Shown here: positions 9,265-17,164 of the stretch, one piece after another
Numbering within the stretch: the first letter of the stretch is position 1
Layout: every line of letters begins with the position of its first letter
Assembly: GCF_902506325.1 (NCBI RefSeq)
Contig: NZ_LR732328.1
Location: 1,423,071 to 1,487,070 of the forward strand
Direction of reading: 5' to 3'
From: Limnobacter sp. 130
Lineage (GTDB): Bacteria; Pseudomonadota; Gammaproteobacteria; Burkholderiales; Burkholderiaceae_B
Length of the DNA: 64,000 nt
Notes under the pieces: model-generated
Databases searched by the model: none
Seen by the model: only the letters and a program-made list of their open reading frames with translations
Told to the model about the DNA's origin: nothing
Translations under genes and position numbers: made by a program

Positions 9265-9996
9265 TCAGGATGCTGCTTGCGATTCGCAAGGCTTTAGCTC
9301 GCCTTTTCTGTTCAACTCAAACACTGAACGCATTGATTCAATTTGCGTGGCATTTCCCCGAAGCTCAAAAAACACACGCACCGGACCAAGTCGCTCCCGA
9401 ATTTGAACCCCCACGACACCACGCCGGGCCAGGTCAGCCTTCTGAACATTCGCCCGATCCAGGTCCCTAAACAAGCCCAATGAAATAGTGCCTTGCAACG
9501 GCCCAGGTGTGGTGATGTAAAACATGTCGGTAATGCCCTTGCCGGAGAGTTGGTCAATACCGACCCCACTGTTCACAATGTCTTGCGGCAGGTAAACCAC
9601 GTAGCCTACTGGCACTTGTCGTTCGAGCCTGTCAGTTTCCCCGCCCCAATTCAGCAAGGCCTCTTGGACGCGCGCAGATTCACTTTGCAGCAATGGCCCC
9701 CACAACAGGCATTCCTGATTGAGTTTCGGATTCTCGAACACTTGTTTACTTGCATTTTCAATTGCACTGTCGAGCTGGGCTTGCCCCTGTTTCAAATCAA
9801 TTTTAGGGGCCACGGGTGTAGGCGCACGAATGACATCAACAGCCTGATCCCAGGGGCGCTCTACGCCGACCCACTCAGCACGCAAACCAGGTGAATCAAT
9901 CGCTTTTTGCGAACTGCTGTTTGTAACAACACCCAAACCCAGCAAGACCAGATTACCCAATAGCAGGAACACAGCCAGAACACGCCAACCATTCAT
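9265..9996 (-). CDS. SPOR-like single-pass membrane protein
   Basis: 243-aa protein with an N-terminal transmembrane helix (about residues 4-25) and a predicted periplasmic domain. The C-terminal part resembles a SPOR fold (PVGYVVYLPQDI, then a YITTPGPLQGTISLGLF strand). Two cysteines (CLLWGPL and a C-terminal CESQ) could pair. Third gene of birA-coaX-SPOR with a 4-bp overlap to coaX. I do not recognise a specific function; peptidoglycan binding is inferred from the fold resemblance only. Confidence 0.7.
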   Translation of the reverse strand: MNGWRVLAVFLLLGNLVLLGLGVVTNSSSQKAIDSPGLRAEWVGVERPWDQAVDVIRAPTPVAPKIDLKQGQAQLDSAIENASKQVFENPKLNQECLLWGPLLQSESARVQEALLNWGGETDRLERQVPVGYVVYLPQDIVNSGVGIDQLSGKGITDMFYITTPGPLQGTISLGLFRDLDRANVQKADLARRGVVGVQIRERLGPVRVFFELRGNATQIESMRSVFELNRKGELKPCESQAAS

Positions 9997-10814
9997 GCTG
10001 CCGCACCTTTCTGACCCAATAGATAATCAACCAACAAACCCTTGAACACAGCATGCTCAAGCAGCTTGGCCTGCGGCAAACTGGCCTGCATCATGGGTGC
10101 AAACCCACCCGAGAGCCACACCACGGCAGGCTCACGATGCTCCTGCTCCAACTGCGCCGCAATTGACTGCACCATTGCTGCCTGCATGCGACCAACGCCT
10201 TGGCCAATTGCCTGCTGCGTGCTGACAGGCCAAGTGTTGGCAGTGGCGAGATTGAAATCCACCTTGGGCAATTCAGCGGTGTTGGAATGCAAACTTTGAA
10301 GCATGGTTTCAATGCCCGGCACAATGTATCCGCCCAAGTGTTGCCAGTGGGTATTTTTGACCACGATGTCGAACGTGGTGGCCGTGCCAAAGCTCACCAA
10401 CAAATTGACAGCAGCCTGGCTGACTTGAGTCAACGCCATGCATGCCGCCCATCGGTCTTTACCCAAAGCAGCTGGGGTTTCGTATGCCGATTGAACCTCG
10501 GCATGCCTGTTCACAGTCAATACATGCAGGGCCACGCCAGCAACCTCGCACACTTCGCGCACTGACCGTTCGAAATCCGGGCCCAAGACATTGCTGAGCA
10601 ACACCGCCTGCACTGGGGACTGGGCATGATCCAAACAAGGGGCAAGTTGCTGGTGCAACAACTTCGATGCGCCAGAGAAAGGCTTAAAACCTGTGGTCGG
10701 GTGACTGAAAAAAGCCGAGGGCTGCTCAAACGGCAAACTGACGCTCGCGTGCAAGCACCACTTCACCAACGTGTTTCCTGCATCGATACACAACAAGCTG
10801 CCAGTATTGCTCAC
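9993..10814 (-). CDS. coaX: Type III pantothenate kinase
   Basis: Cytoplasmic kinase for the first step of coenzyme A synthesis, of the ASKHA-fold, K-cation-dependent type. The N-terminal phosphate motif is CIDAGNTLVKWCL. GKDRWAACMAL supplies the pantothenate-site Asp/Arg, and SFGTATTFD is the second phosphate motif, with Ser where many homologues have Asp. GGYIVPG and the C-terminal WLSGGFAP are also present. Length 273 aa is normal. It overlaps birA by 4 bp upstream and the SPOR gene by 4 bp downstream. Confidence 0.95.
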   Translation of the reverse strand: MSNTGSLLCIDAGNTLVKWCLHASVSLPFEQPSAFFSHPTTGFKPFSGASKLLHQQLAPCLDHAQSPVQAVLLSNVLGPDFERSVREVCEVAGVALHVLTVNRHAEVQSAYETPAALGKDRWAACMALTQVSQAAVNLLVSFGTATTFDIVVKNTHWQHLGGYIVPGIETMLQSLHSNTAELPKVDFNLATANTWPVSTQQAIGQGVGRMQAAMVQSIAAQLEQEHREPAVVWLSGGFAPMMQASLPQAKLLEHAVFKGLLVDYLLGQKGAAA

Positions 10815-11563
10815 GGCCGCACCCTCAATGACAGATCGCCCGCATGAACTGCACGCAGGCCCTGTTCTGTATTTACCAAATACGCACCTTGCCGGTCAAT
10901 TCCCATGGCCTCGCCTGTAAAACAAACCACCCCTTGGTCTTCCACTTGCACTGGATTGTGCAGCCAGGAATCACGCCGGGTGAATTCAGCAAATATCGCG
11001 TCAATTCCTTGTACGCTTGCCATGTCAATCCATCTCAAAACCGAAAACACGGCCTGCTCGGCCAGGTTGCGCGATGAAGGCAGACTCGACGCTGGCAAAT
11101 AGTTCGACAAACTGGTGGCCCCCCGACCGGAAAGCGCGTCGGGAACATCGACGGGCTGAATATTCAGCCCAATCCCGACCACAGTGACTGCCCCCTGCCC
11201 GGTTTGAAAGGATTCGCACAGCACACCGCCCAATTTTTGTTGGTCCGCCAACAAATCATTGGGCCACTTCAGGCGCACGGGCACATTCCATTGCTCAAGA
11301 ACCTCAGCCACTGCCACGCCGACACAAAGCGGCAAGAAGGGTATTTGCAGCCCCGCCATGGGCAAGCCCAAAGACACGCACAAACCAGAACCGGGCCGCG
11401 CCTGCCACACTCGCCCGCCACGCCCGCGGCCAGCGGTTTGCATGTTGGCCAGCACTGCCGCAACACCCGACACTCGCCCCCGCTGGTAAGCGCGGCTGAG
11501 ATAATCATTTGTTGAGTCGACTGAATCGAGTTCGATCCAGTGCACTTCGGCTTGGGTTAACAT
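10811..11563 (-). CDS. birA: Biotin--[acetyl-CoA-carboxylase] ligase
   Basis: Attaches biotin to the BCCP subunit of acetyl-CoA carboxylase through biotinyl-5'-AMP. The ligase signature AGRGRGGRVW and KWPNDL are present, and the C-terminal domain of about 50 residues is retained. The 250-aa protein starts directly in the catalytic domain and lacks the N-terminal winged-helix of E. coli BirA, so it is a monofunctional ligase and not a bio-operon repressor. It leads a three-gene transcript with coaX and a SPOR gene. Confidence 0.95.
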   Translation of the reverse strand: MLTQAEVHWIELDSVDSTNDYLSRAYQRGRVSGVAAVLANMQTAGRGRGGRVWQARPGSGLCVSLGLPMAGLQIPFLPLCVGVAVAEVLEQWNVPVRLKWPNDLLADQQKLGGVLCESFQTGQGAVTVVGIGLNIQPVDVPDALSGRGATSLSNYLPASSLPSSRNLAEQAVFSVLRWIDMASVQGIDAIFAEFTRRDSWLHNPVQVEDQGVVCFTGEAMGIDRQGAYLVNTEQGLRAVHAGDLSLRVRP

Positions 11564-11651
11564 CGGATGACGATTATTTCAGGCAAGTTGTGAAATTTCG
11601 CCCATCTTAACCCTCGAATGGGACTCAAAACCAAGGAACTGCTCAAACCCA

Positions 11652-12797
11652 ATGTCACCAATCCATTCCAGCCTGCTGAAAAGAACCCCATACACCGGGA
11701 TTCTGATGTTTGCGAGTCTGTATGCGTGCATGGTCATTCACCTGAGCCTGTTTCCTTACAGTGACTGGCGACACATTGGCATTGGTCCTTTTGAATTTCT
11801 GTTTGGCCCCTGGATACCCGTGCATCAGAAAGTACTGTGGGCCGATGTATTCATCAATATCGGGGGCTACATTCCGCTGGGCTTTCTGATGCTGCTGGGG
11901 CTGAACCGGCAGCCGCGTACATTCGACAAAATACTTGTGGTGCTGGTGTGTGCGCTGATCTCGCTGGCCCTGGAATCGATGCAAACATTTTTGCCAAGCC
12001 GGGTGCCTTCGAAAATGGACCTGGTCACCAATGCGATTGGTGGCGTCTTGGGCGTATTGGCGGGTATTTACGTGACCGCGCACCACCGAATTGCCCCATT
12101 ATTAAACCGCAGAATTGAACATTGGCTGATTCAGCGTGCATGGATTGGCATGGGCTTGCTCAGCCTTTGGTTTCTCAGCATTTTACCGCCGCAAAACCCG
12201 ACATTCAGCACAGGGCTGTGGCTGGGTAATTTGCTGGAAATACCCGGCCCGCTGCAGCACAGCACGCCATTTGGAATACCCCTGGAGGTATTGCTGAAAA
12301 TTGAAACAATCGCCCCCACATTCATCAACTATTGTTTTTTGATGTGCGCCTGGATGGTTGGCCTTGCCCAGACCCATGCTGGCTCGCCACGAACACGACT
12401 CTTGATTGTGTTGATTGCGCTGACGCTATTGATTCGCTTGCTTGATTACCTGGTACTGGCACCCATGTCGGCGTGGAGCTACTTGGGGCAACGTTGGTTT
12501 GAGGCCAATAGTTTGGGCCTGCTGATCGCCTTTGTGGTTGCACTGACCATTTCGATGATGCAGGTGTTGCCCCACCACATGGCTCGCATCGGCCTGTTGC
12601 ACTTGTTGGGTGGGTGGTTGATCACCTTGCTTTTACCCGGTGTTTACGACCCCGACCTGGGCAACCCAGGCAGCGGCATTCTGGCAATTTTTCGTAGCCT
12701 GCAAGAGGCCGGGCGCTGGGTGAGCGAGTTGTGGCCAATTTTGGCGCTGACTGTTTTGACCTTTTTGAGCCTGCCCGAGCGACGTTTTCGGCGATAA
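11652..12797 (+). CDS. VanZ-family membrane protein
   Basis: 381-aa polytopic protein with about nine hydrophobic segments. The N-terminal third fits the VanZ-like family: an early helix, GGYIPLGFLMLLG, then a helix with LALESMQ followed by the loop LPSRVPSKMDLVTNAIGG. The C-terminal half is an extra block of membrane helices not present in minimal VanZ proteins. VanZ relatives affect glycopeptide sensitivity, but no direct role can be claimed here. It diverges from birA across 88 bp. Confidence 0.8.
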   Translation: MSPIHSSLLKRTPYTGILMFASLYACMVIHLSLFPYSDWRHIGIGPFEFLFGPWIPVHQKVLWADVFINIGGYIPLGFLMLLGLNRQPRTFDKILVVLVCALISLALESMQTFLPSRVPSKMDLVTNAIGGVLGVLAGIYVTAHHRIAPLLNRRIEHWLIQRAWIGMGLLSLWFLSILPPQNPTFSTGLWLGNLLEIPGPLQHSTPFGIPLEVLLKIETIAPTFINYCFLMCAWMVGLAQTHAGSPRTRLLIVLIALTLLIRLLDYLVLAPMSAWSYLGQRWFEANSLGLLIAFVVALTISMMQVLPHHMARIGLLHLLGGWLITLLLPGVYDPDLGNPGSGILAIFRSLQEAGRWVSELWPILALTVLTFLSLPERRFRR

Positions 12798-12838
12798 TAG
12801 GGACCATACCCTGAGCAATCACGCGGATTCACCCAGCC

Positions 12839-13150
12839 ATGAGCTACTTCGAGAAGCACGTTTTCTTTTGCACCAACCAACGCCCCAACAATGAAAATTG
12901 TTGCGCAGATTGCCACGCATCGGCAGCGCATGCACACGCCAAGGAGCGCATCAAAAAGCTGGGCTTGAATGGACAGGGGAAAATCCGGATGAACAAAGCG
13001 GGTTGCCTGGATCGTTGCGATGAAGGCCCCGTGATGGTGGTGTATCCCGAAGGTGTTTGGTACACCTATGTGGACATCTCGGACGTGGATGAAATTATTG
13101 ATTCTCACTTGGTGGGCGGTGAAATCGTCGAACGCCTGCGATTGCCATGA
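12839..13150 (+). CDS. Thioredoxin-like [2Fe-2S] ferredoxin
   Basis: 103-aa protein of the (2Fe-2S) ferredoxin-like family with a thioredoxin fold. Likely cluster ligands are Cys in FFCTNQRP and the CCADC segment near the N-terminus, and CLDRC (CxxxC) in the NKAGCLDRCDEGP region. The conserved PEGVWY follows. It may be an electron carrier or a maturation protein; no partner oxidoreductase is adjacent. Its stop overlaps the start of the following hydrolase by 4 bp, indicating coupling. Confidence 0.88.
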   Translation: MSYFEKHVFFCTNQRPNNENCCADCHASAAHAHAKERIKKLGLNGQGKIRMNKAGCLDRCDEGPVMVVYPEGVWYTYVDISDVDEIIDSHLVGGEIVERLRLP

Positions 13151-13785
13151 ATCCGAAAACCCGACATGAACTGTGGGACGGCCACGCAGGCCCGATCGAA
13201 GTGTCTATTGACGAACCCACCGCAGCGATACGCGGCTTGGCGGTCATTGCACACCCCCACCCTTTGTTTGGTGGCACCAAAGACAACAAAGTTGTTCAAA
13301 CGCTAGCGCGCGCGTTTCTTCAAATGGGCTACACGACCTTGCGCTTCAATTTCAGGGGTGTCGGTCAAAGCGCTGGTACGCACGACAACGGTCAAGGCGA
13401 AACCGACGACCTTGCGCAACTGACTGAACAGGCCCGCACAACTTTGCTGCCCGTGGAGCTACAAAGCCAGCCGGTTGCCATGGCTGGTTTCTCCTTCGGT
13501 GCATTTGTAACCAGCCACGGCGCACAACGACTGCGCGAGGCTGGAATAAACATCGGAAAACTGGTGCTGGTGGGCACTGCCACGAGTCGTTTTGACGTGG
13601 CCCCTGTACCTGACAACACACTGGTGATTCATGGTGAAGTCGACGACACTGTGCCGCTAAGCGATGTTTTACGTTGGGCAGGTGAACAAAACCTGCCAGT
13701 GATGGTCTTGCCAGGAGTGGAACATTTTTTTCACGGCAAACTGCCTCAACTCAAAGAGCTGGTTGTGCGTTATTACCCAAGCTAA
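13147..13785 (+). CDS. Alpha/beta hydrolase
   Basis: 212-aa cytoplasmic hydrolase of the small dienelactone-hydrolase-like type. An N-terminal HPHPLFGGT oxyanion segment is followed by the nucleophile elbow GFSFGA, the Asp in HGEVDDTVPL, and a C-terminal His in GVEHFFHGK. Substrate unknown. Translationally coupled to the upstream ferredoxin (ATGA), a pairing seen in many betaproteobacteria as I recall. The downstream dacC start lies 46 bp beyond the stop. Confidence 0.88.
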   Translation: MNPKTRHELWDGHAGPIEVSIDEPTAAIRGLAVIAHPHPLFGGTKDNKVVQTLARAFLQMGYTTLRFNFRGVGQSAGTHDNGQGETDDLAQLTEQARTTLLPVELQSQPVAMAGFSFGAFVTSHGAQRLREAGINIGKLVLVGTATSRFDVAPVPDNTLVIHGEVDDTVPLSDVLRWAGEQNLPVMVLPGVEHFFHGKLPQLKELVVRYYPS

Positions 13786-13831
13786 ACGCCATCCACTTTC
13801 CTTACCCATTTCTAGCACAGGAGCTTTTTAC

Positions 13832-15025
13832 TTGTTTAATTCAGGAATTTCCCGATTCAAACGCCATGTGGGCCAACTTTCATTGGTTCTGGGCCTGGGT
13901 ATCGGAGTTGCCACGCAAGCGGTTGCCCAATCCAGTGTCATGCCCCCTCCACCCGAAATCGGCGCGAAGGGCTATATGTTGCTAGACCTGACCACGGGCC
14001 AAACCCTGGCCGAGTTCAATAGCCGCGAACGCCTTGATCCCGCTTCGCTGACCAAGTTGATGACGGCCTACATGGCTTTTGCAGCACTTGAAAGCAAGCA
14101 AATTCGCATGGATCAACAAGTGCCAGTGTCACCCTATGCCTGGAAGGCGGAAGGTTCACGCATGTTTATCGAACCCAACAAGCCAGTCACAGTTGAAGAA
14201 CTGCTTTACGGTGTGATTGTGCAGTCGGGCAACGACGCAAGCCGTGCGATAGCCGAACTGTTGGCAGGGGACGAAAACAACTTTGCGACACTGATGAACC
14301 AGCAAGCCAAGCGACTGGGCCTGACGGACACCAACTTCAAAAACGCCACAGGTCTGCCCGATCCGCAGCACTACACCACGGCGCGCGATCTGGGAGTTCT
14401 TGCAAAACGGATCATTCAAGACTTTCCTGAGTACTACAAGAAGATGTACTCGACCAAGGAATACACCTACAACGGCATTCGTCAGCCCAACCGCAACCGC
14501 CTGTTGTGGATTGACTCTTCCGTGGATGGCATGAAAACCGGCCACACTGCATCGGCTGGCTATTGCCTGGTCAGCTCGGCCAATCGCACACTGCCCAACG
14601 GAGTTGATCGCCGCCTGCTGTCGGTGGTACTGGGCACCACATCGGACCAGGCCCGCACCCAGGAAAGCCTGAAACTGATGAACTACGGTTATCAAATGTT
14701 TGAAACCGTGAAGCTTTATTCAGCCAAGCAAGCCATCAGCACCAGCGAGGTCTACAAAGGCCAGGCCAAAGAGATAAAGCTGGGCGTGAACAAGGACCTG
14801 CTGATCAATGTGCCACGCGGCATGGCCAAACAATTGAAGGCCACCGTCGAGAAAAAAGGCACCCTGATTGCGCCAATTCCTGCGGGCACCGAATTGGGCA
14901 CCTTGAAGTTGACACTGAACGGCGAAACAATTGGTACTGTGCCGCTTCTGGCCCTGTCCACAGTCGAAGAAGCCGGTTTGTTTGGCCGAATGGTGGACTC
15001 CGCCAAATTGTGGTTTGAAGAGTAA
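13832..15025 (+). CDS. dacC: D-alanyl-D-alanine carboxypeptidase (PBP5/6 type)
   Basis: Periplasmic serine DD-carboxypeptidase trimming peptidoglycan pentapeptides. A signal peptide ends near AVAQ. The three penicillin-binding motifs are SLTK (SxxK), SGN and KTG. A C-terminal beta domain and an amphipathic membrane-anchoring helix (LFGRMVDSAKLWF) complete the PBP5/6 layout. I chose the TTG at 13832: AGGAG lies 8 nt upstream and the product (397 aa) begins directly with the signal peptide. An in-frame ATG at 13763 would overlap the previous gene. dacA or dacC naming is not resolvable. Confidence 0.92.
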   Translation: MFNSGISRFKRHVGQLSLVLGLGIGVATQAVAQSSVMPPPPEIGAKGYMLLDLTTGQTLAEFNSRERLDPASLTKLMTAYMAFAALESKQIRMDQQVPVSPYAWKAEGSRMFIEPNKPVTVEELLYGVIVQSGNDASRAIAELLAGDENNFATLMNQQAKRLGLTDTNFKNATGLPDPQHYTTARDLGVLAKRIIQDFPEYYKKMYSTKEYTYNGIRQPNRNRLLWIDSSVDGMKTGHTASAGYCLVSSANRTLPNGVDRRLLSVVLGTTSDQARTQESLKLMNYGYQMFETVKLYSAKQAISTSEVYKGQAKEIKLGVNKDLLINVPRGMAKQLKATVEKKGTLIAPIPAGTELGTLKLTLNGETIGTVPLLALSTVEEAGLFGRMVDSAKLWFEE

Positions 15026-15028
15026 ACA

Positions 15029-15313
15029 ATGAGCACACCGACACCCAGTGAAGGCAAGAAAAGCCTGATTGAGTTTCCGACACACTTTCCCATCAAGGTG
15101 ATGGGAAAGAACGTGCCTGAATTTTCTCAGGTGATTTGCGATTTATTGCTCAGCATGAGCCCTGGATTTGATGTTGCAGGCGTTGACATGCGCCCCAGCA
15201 GCAAGGGCAATTACCTGAGCTTGACCTGCAACGTCTATGTTCACAACCAAGACGAGCTGGACGACATCTACAGGGCGCTGTCCGGCCACGAGCTGGTGTC
15301 GGTCGTACTTTGA
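15029..15313 (+). CDS. DUF493 (YbeD-like) protein
   Basis: 94-aa ferredoxin-like-fold protein of the UPF0250/YbeD family, recognised from IEFPTHFPIKVMG and the RPSSKGNYLSLTCNVYV strand. Its function is not established; in many proteobacteria the family sits between dacA/dacC and lipB. Here it follows dacC by 3 bp, but no lipB or lipA follows. Instead its stop directly abuts the stop of convergent pyrE with no intervening base. Confidence 0.92.
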   Translation: MSTPTPSEGKKSLIEFPTHFPIKVMGKNVPEFSQVICDLLLSMSPGFDVAGVDMRPSSKGNYLSLTCNVYVHNQDELDDIYRALSGHELVSVVL

Positions 15314-16012
15314 TCAAACCCCGTAACGGGAACGATATTCCTTGACCTTTTCGTACCAGCCGGCCAGGCGAACATTGGCCGCTTGGCGAGTCAACAGGTA
15401 GCGCAACAAATCTTGCAGGTTGGCAATGGCCAGCACAGGGATACCGTACAACTGCTCAACTTCCTGAACCGCCGAGTGCTGTGTGTCCTGACCATCGCGC
15501 ATGCCTTTTTCCATGCGATCGAGGGCAATCAGCACAGCTGCGGGCTCAGCCCCGTTGGCGCGAATGATTTCAACGGATTCGCGCACCGATGTGCCTGCCG
15601 AAATGACATCGTCAACAATGACAACACGCCCTTCCAGGGGAGCACCAACCAAAGAACCACCTTCTCCGTGGTCCTTGGCTTCCTTGCGGTTAAAGGCGTA
15701 GGGCACGTCGCGACCACGGCGGGCCATTTCCATGGTGGCGCCTGCCACCAAAGGAATACCCTTGTAAGCCGGACCAAACAACATGTCGAACTCAATTCCC
15801 CGCTCAGCGGTTTGCTCAAGCAAGGTTTGTGCGTAAAATTCACTGAGCTTTTGTAAAGAAGAGCCTGTGTTGAACAGACCCGCATTGAAAAAGTACGGCG
15901 ACATTCTTCCGGCCTTGGTTTTGAATTCACCGAAGCGCAACACCTGCTTTTCGACAGCAAACTGCAAAAACTGGTCGGAAAGAACCTGTAAATTTTGATT
16001 TGAATCGACCAC
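15314..16012 (-). CDS. pyrE: Orotate phosphoribosyltransferase
   Basis: Transfers the ribose-phosphate of PRPP to orotate, giving OMP in pyrimidine synthesis. The PRPP motif is VVIVDDVISAGTS; FGPAYKGIPL and the YAFNRKEAKDHGEGG flexible loop are present. I chose the GTG at 16012 (232 aa) over a TTG two codons upstream at 16018, because AGGGA ends immediately before the TTG but sits 6 nt before the GTG. Either start gives an essentially full-length enzyme. It diverges from exonuclease III with only 30 bp between starts. Confidence 0.94.
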   Translation of the reverse strand: MVDSNQNLQVLSDQFLQFAVEKQVLRFGEFKTKAGRMSPYFFNAGLFNTGSSLQKLSEFYAQTLLEQTAERGIEFDMLFGPAYKGIPLVAGATMEMARRGRDVPYAFNRKEAKDHGEGGSLVGAPLEGRVVIVDDVISAGTSVRESVEIIRANGAEPAAVLIALDRMEKGMRDGQDTQHSAVQEVEQLYGIPVLAIANLQDLLRYLLTRQAANVRLAGWYEKVKEYRSRYGV

Positions 16013-16042
16013 GATCAATCCCTAAAAAACTGACTTCATACA

Positions 16043-16825
16043 ATGACCCGCATTATCTCAGCAAATCTGAATGGAATTCGTTCTGCCCACACAAAAGGGT
16101 TTTTCGACTGGATGAACCAAAGCCAGGCCGATGTGGTGTGCGTGCAGGAGATCAAGGCGCACTTGGCCGATCTTGGGCCGGAACACCTGCAACCAGGGGA
16201 CTACCAAGGCTACTTTCAGGCCGCAGAGAAAAAAGGCTACAGCGGAGTAGGCATTTACAGCAAAATCGAACCACTTAATGTGACTTATGGACTAGATAAC
16301 GCCGAATTCGATGCTGAAGGCCGCATGGTCACCGCAGAATTCGAGAACATGATTGTGTCGTCCATCTACTTTCCGTCTGGCAGCAGCTCAGAAGAACGAC
16401 AAGAAGCCAAATTCCGGTTTTTAGATCACTTTGCGCAAATTTTCGACGATTTTGAGAGCAAGAAGAAGCCTGTTGTTTTGTGTGGCGACTGGAATATTGC
16501 CCACAAGGAAATTGACCTGAAAAACTGGAAAGGCAACCTGAAAAACAGCGGCTTCACCCCTGAAGAACGCGCCTGGATTGGCGAGGTAATTGAAAATCGC
16601 GGATGGGTAGACGCTTACCGTGTGCTGTACCCAGAGGAAACCGAGGCTTGCTACACCTGGTGGAGCAACCGAGGGCAAGCTTATGCCAAGAATGTGGGGT
16701 GGCGAATTGATTACCAGATGGTGAGCCCCGCATTGCGTGACTTGATACGTGAAGTGAGTGTTTACAAGGGCCAGAAGTTTTCAGACCATGCACCGCTGAT
16801 TGCGGATTACGATCACCCGCTGTGA
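16043..16825 (+). CDS. xthA: Exodeoxyribonuclease III (AP endonuclease)
   Basis: Mg-dependent exonuclease and abasic-site endonuclease of base-excision repair. EEP-fold motifs in order: SANLNGIRSA (metal-site Asn), VQEIKA (Glu), YFPSGS (Tyr), CGDWNIAHKEID (Asp/Asn), and a C-terminal SDHAPLI (Asp-His). Length 260 aa is normal. The start ATG is family-consistent. Alternative name exoA. It is followed by 339 bp without a gene. Confidence 0.95.
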   Translation: MTRIISANLNGIRSAHTKGFFDWMNQSQADVVCVQEIKAHLADLGPEHLQPGDYQGYFQAAEKKGYSGVGIYSKIEPLNVTYGLDNAEFDAEGRMVTAEFENMIVSSIYFPSGSSSEERQEAKFRFLDHFAQIFDDFESKKKPVVLCGDWNIAHKEIDLKNWKGNLKNSGFTPEERAWIGEVIENRGWVDAYRVLYPEETEACYTWWSNRGQAYAKNVGWRIDYQMVSPALRDLIREVSVYKGQKFSDHAPLIADYDHPL

Positions 16826-17164
16826 GTTTGGCAAGCTAGCTTGGATCGCTCAACCGGCTTGACTTCCGATAACGCGCAGCTCTTTAAGGCCCACTCGGCG
16901 CGAATTTCAATCTCTCGCCTGAAAACCTGTAGCTCCCTTGCTGAACCTTACGATGCCTGAGAACGTCCCTCCTAAAAAGCGGGTCGGGTCCGTTCTCTGT
17001 CGCCCATACTGGGCAACACCGGCCCTGCTCGGCACGCAAGGGCAGGTTTTCTTGAAGGCGAAGCGATCGAAACACCGCCGCCGATTGGGCGTTAAGCCCC
17101 GCAGTGAGATGCGCCTTGGTGGAGATTTGCAAGCCGCCGGCTCAAGCCAAATCGAGATGTCAAA
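16826..17164. other. Non-coding stretch between xthA and gatB
   Basis: 339 bp lying between the 3' ends of two convergent genes. Open frames here match nothing I know and have no good ribosome sites. It contains the dispersed repeat copy at 17085-17154. A weak 7-bp inverted pair (GAGAACG near 16959 and CGTTCTC near 17001) is also present. I see no strong stem followed by a T-tract, so the terminators for xthA and gatB are not obvious. Confidence 0.6.
17085..17154 (+). repeat. Dispersed intergenic repeat, copy 1
   Basis: About 70 bp beginning TTGGGCG and ending CAAGCCAAATCG. It aligns in the same orientation with 63004-63072 at roughly 80% identity with one gap (my hand alignment), with an exact shared core GGTGGAGATT and near-identical flanks (GTGAG.TGCGC upstream, CAAGCCAA.TCG downstream). 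Both copies are intergenic, at a gene 3' side. Confidence 0.6.

Noticed and set aside
16884-17132. Minus-strand open frame of 82 codons between xthA and gatB
   Set aside because: No family resemblance and no Shine-Dalgarno, and it spans the dispersed repeat. Treated as non-coding.
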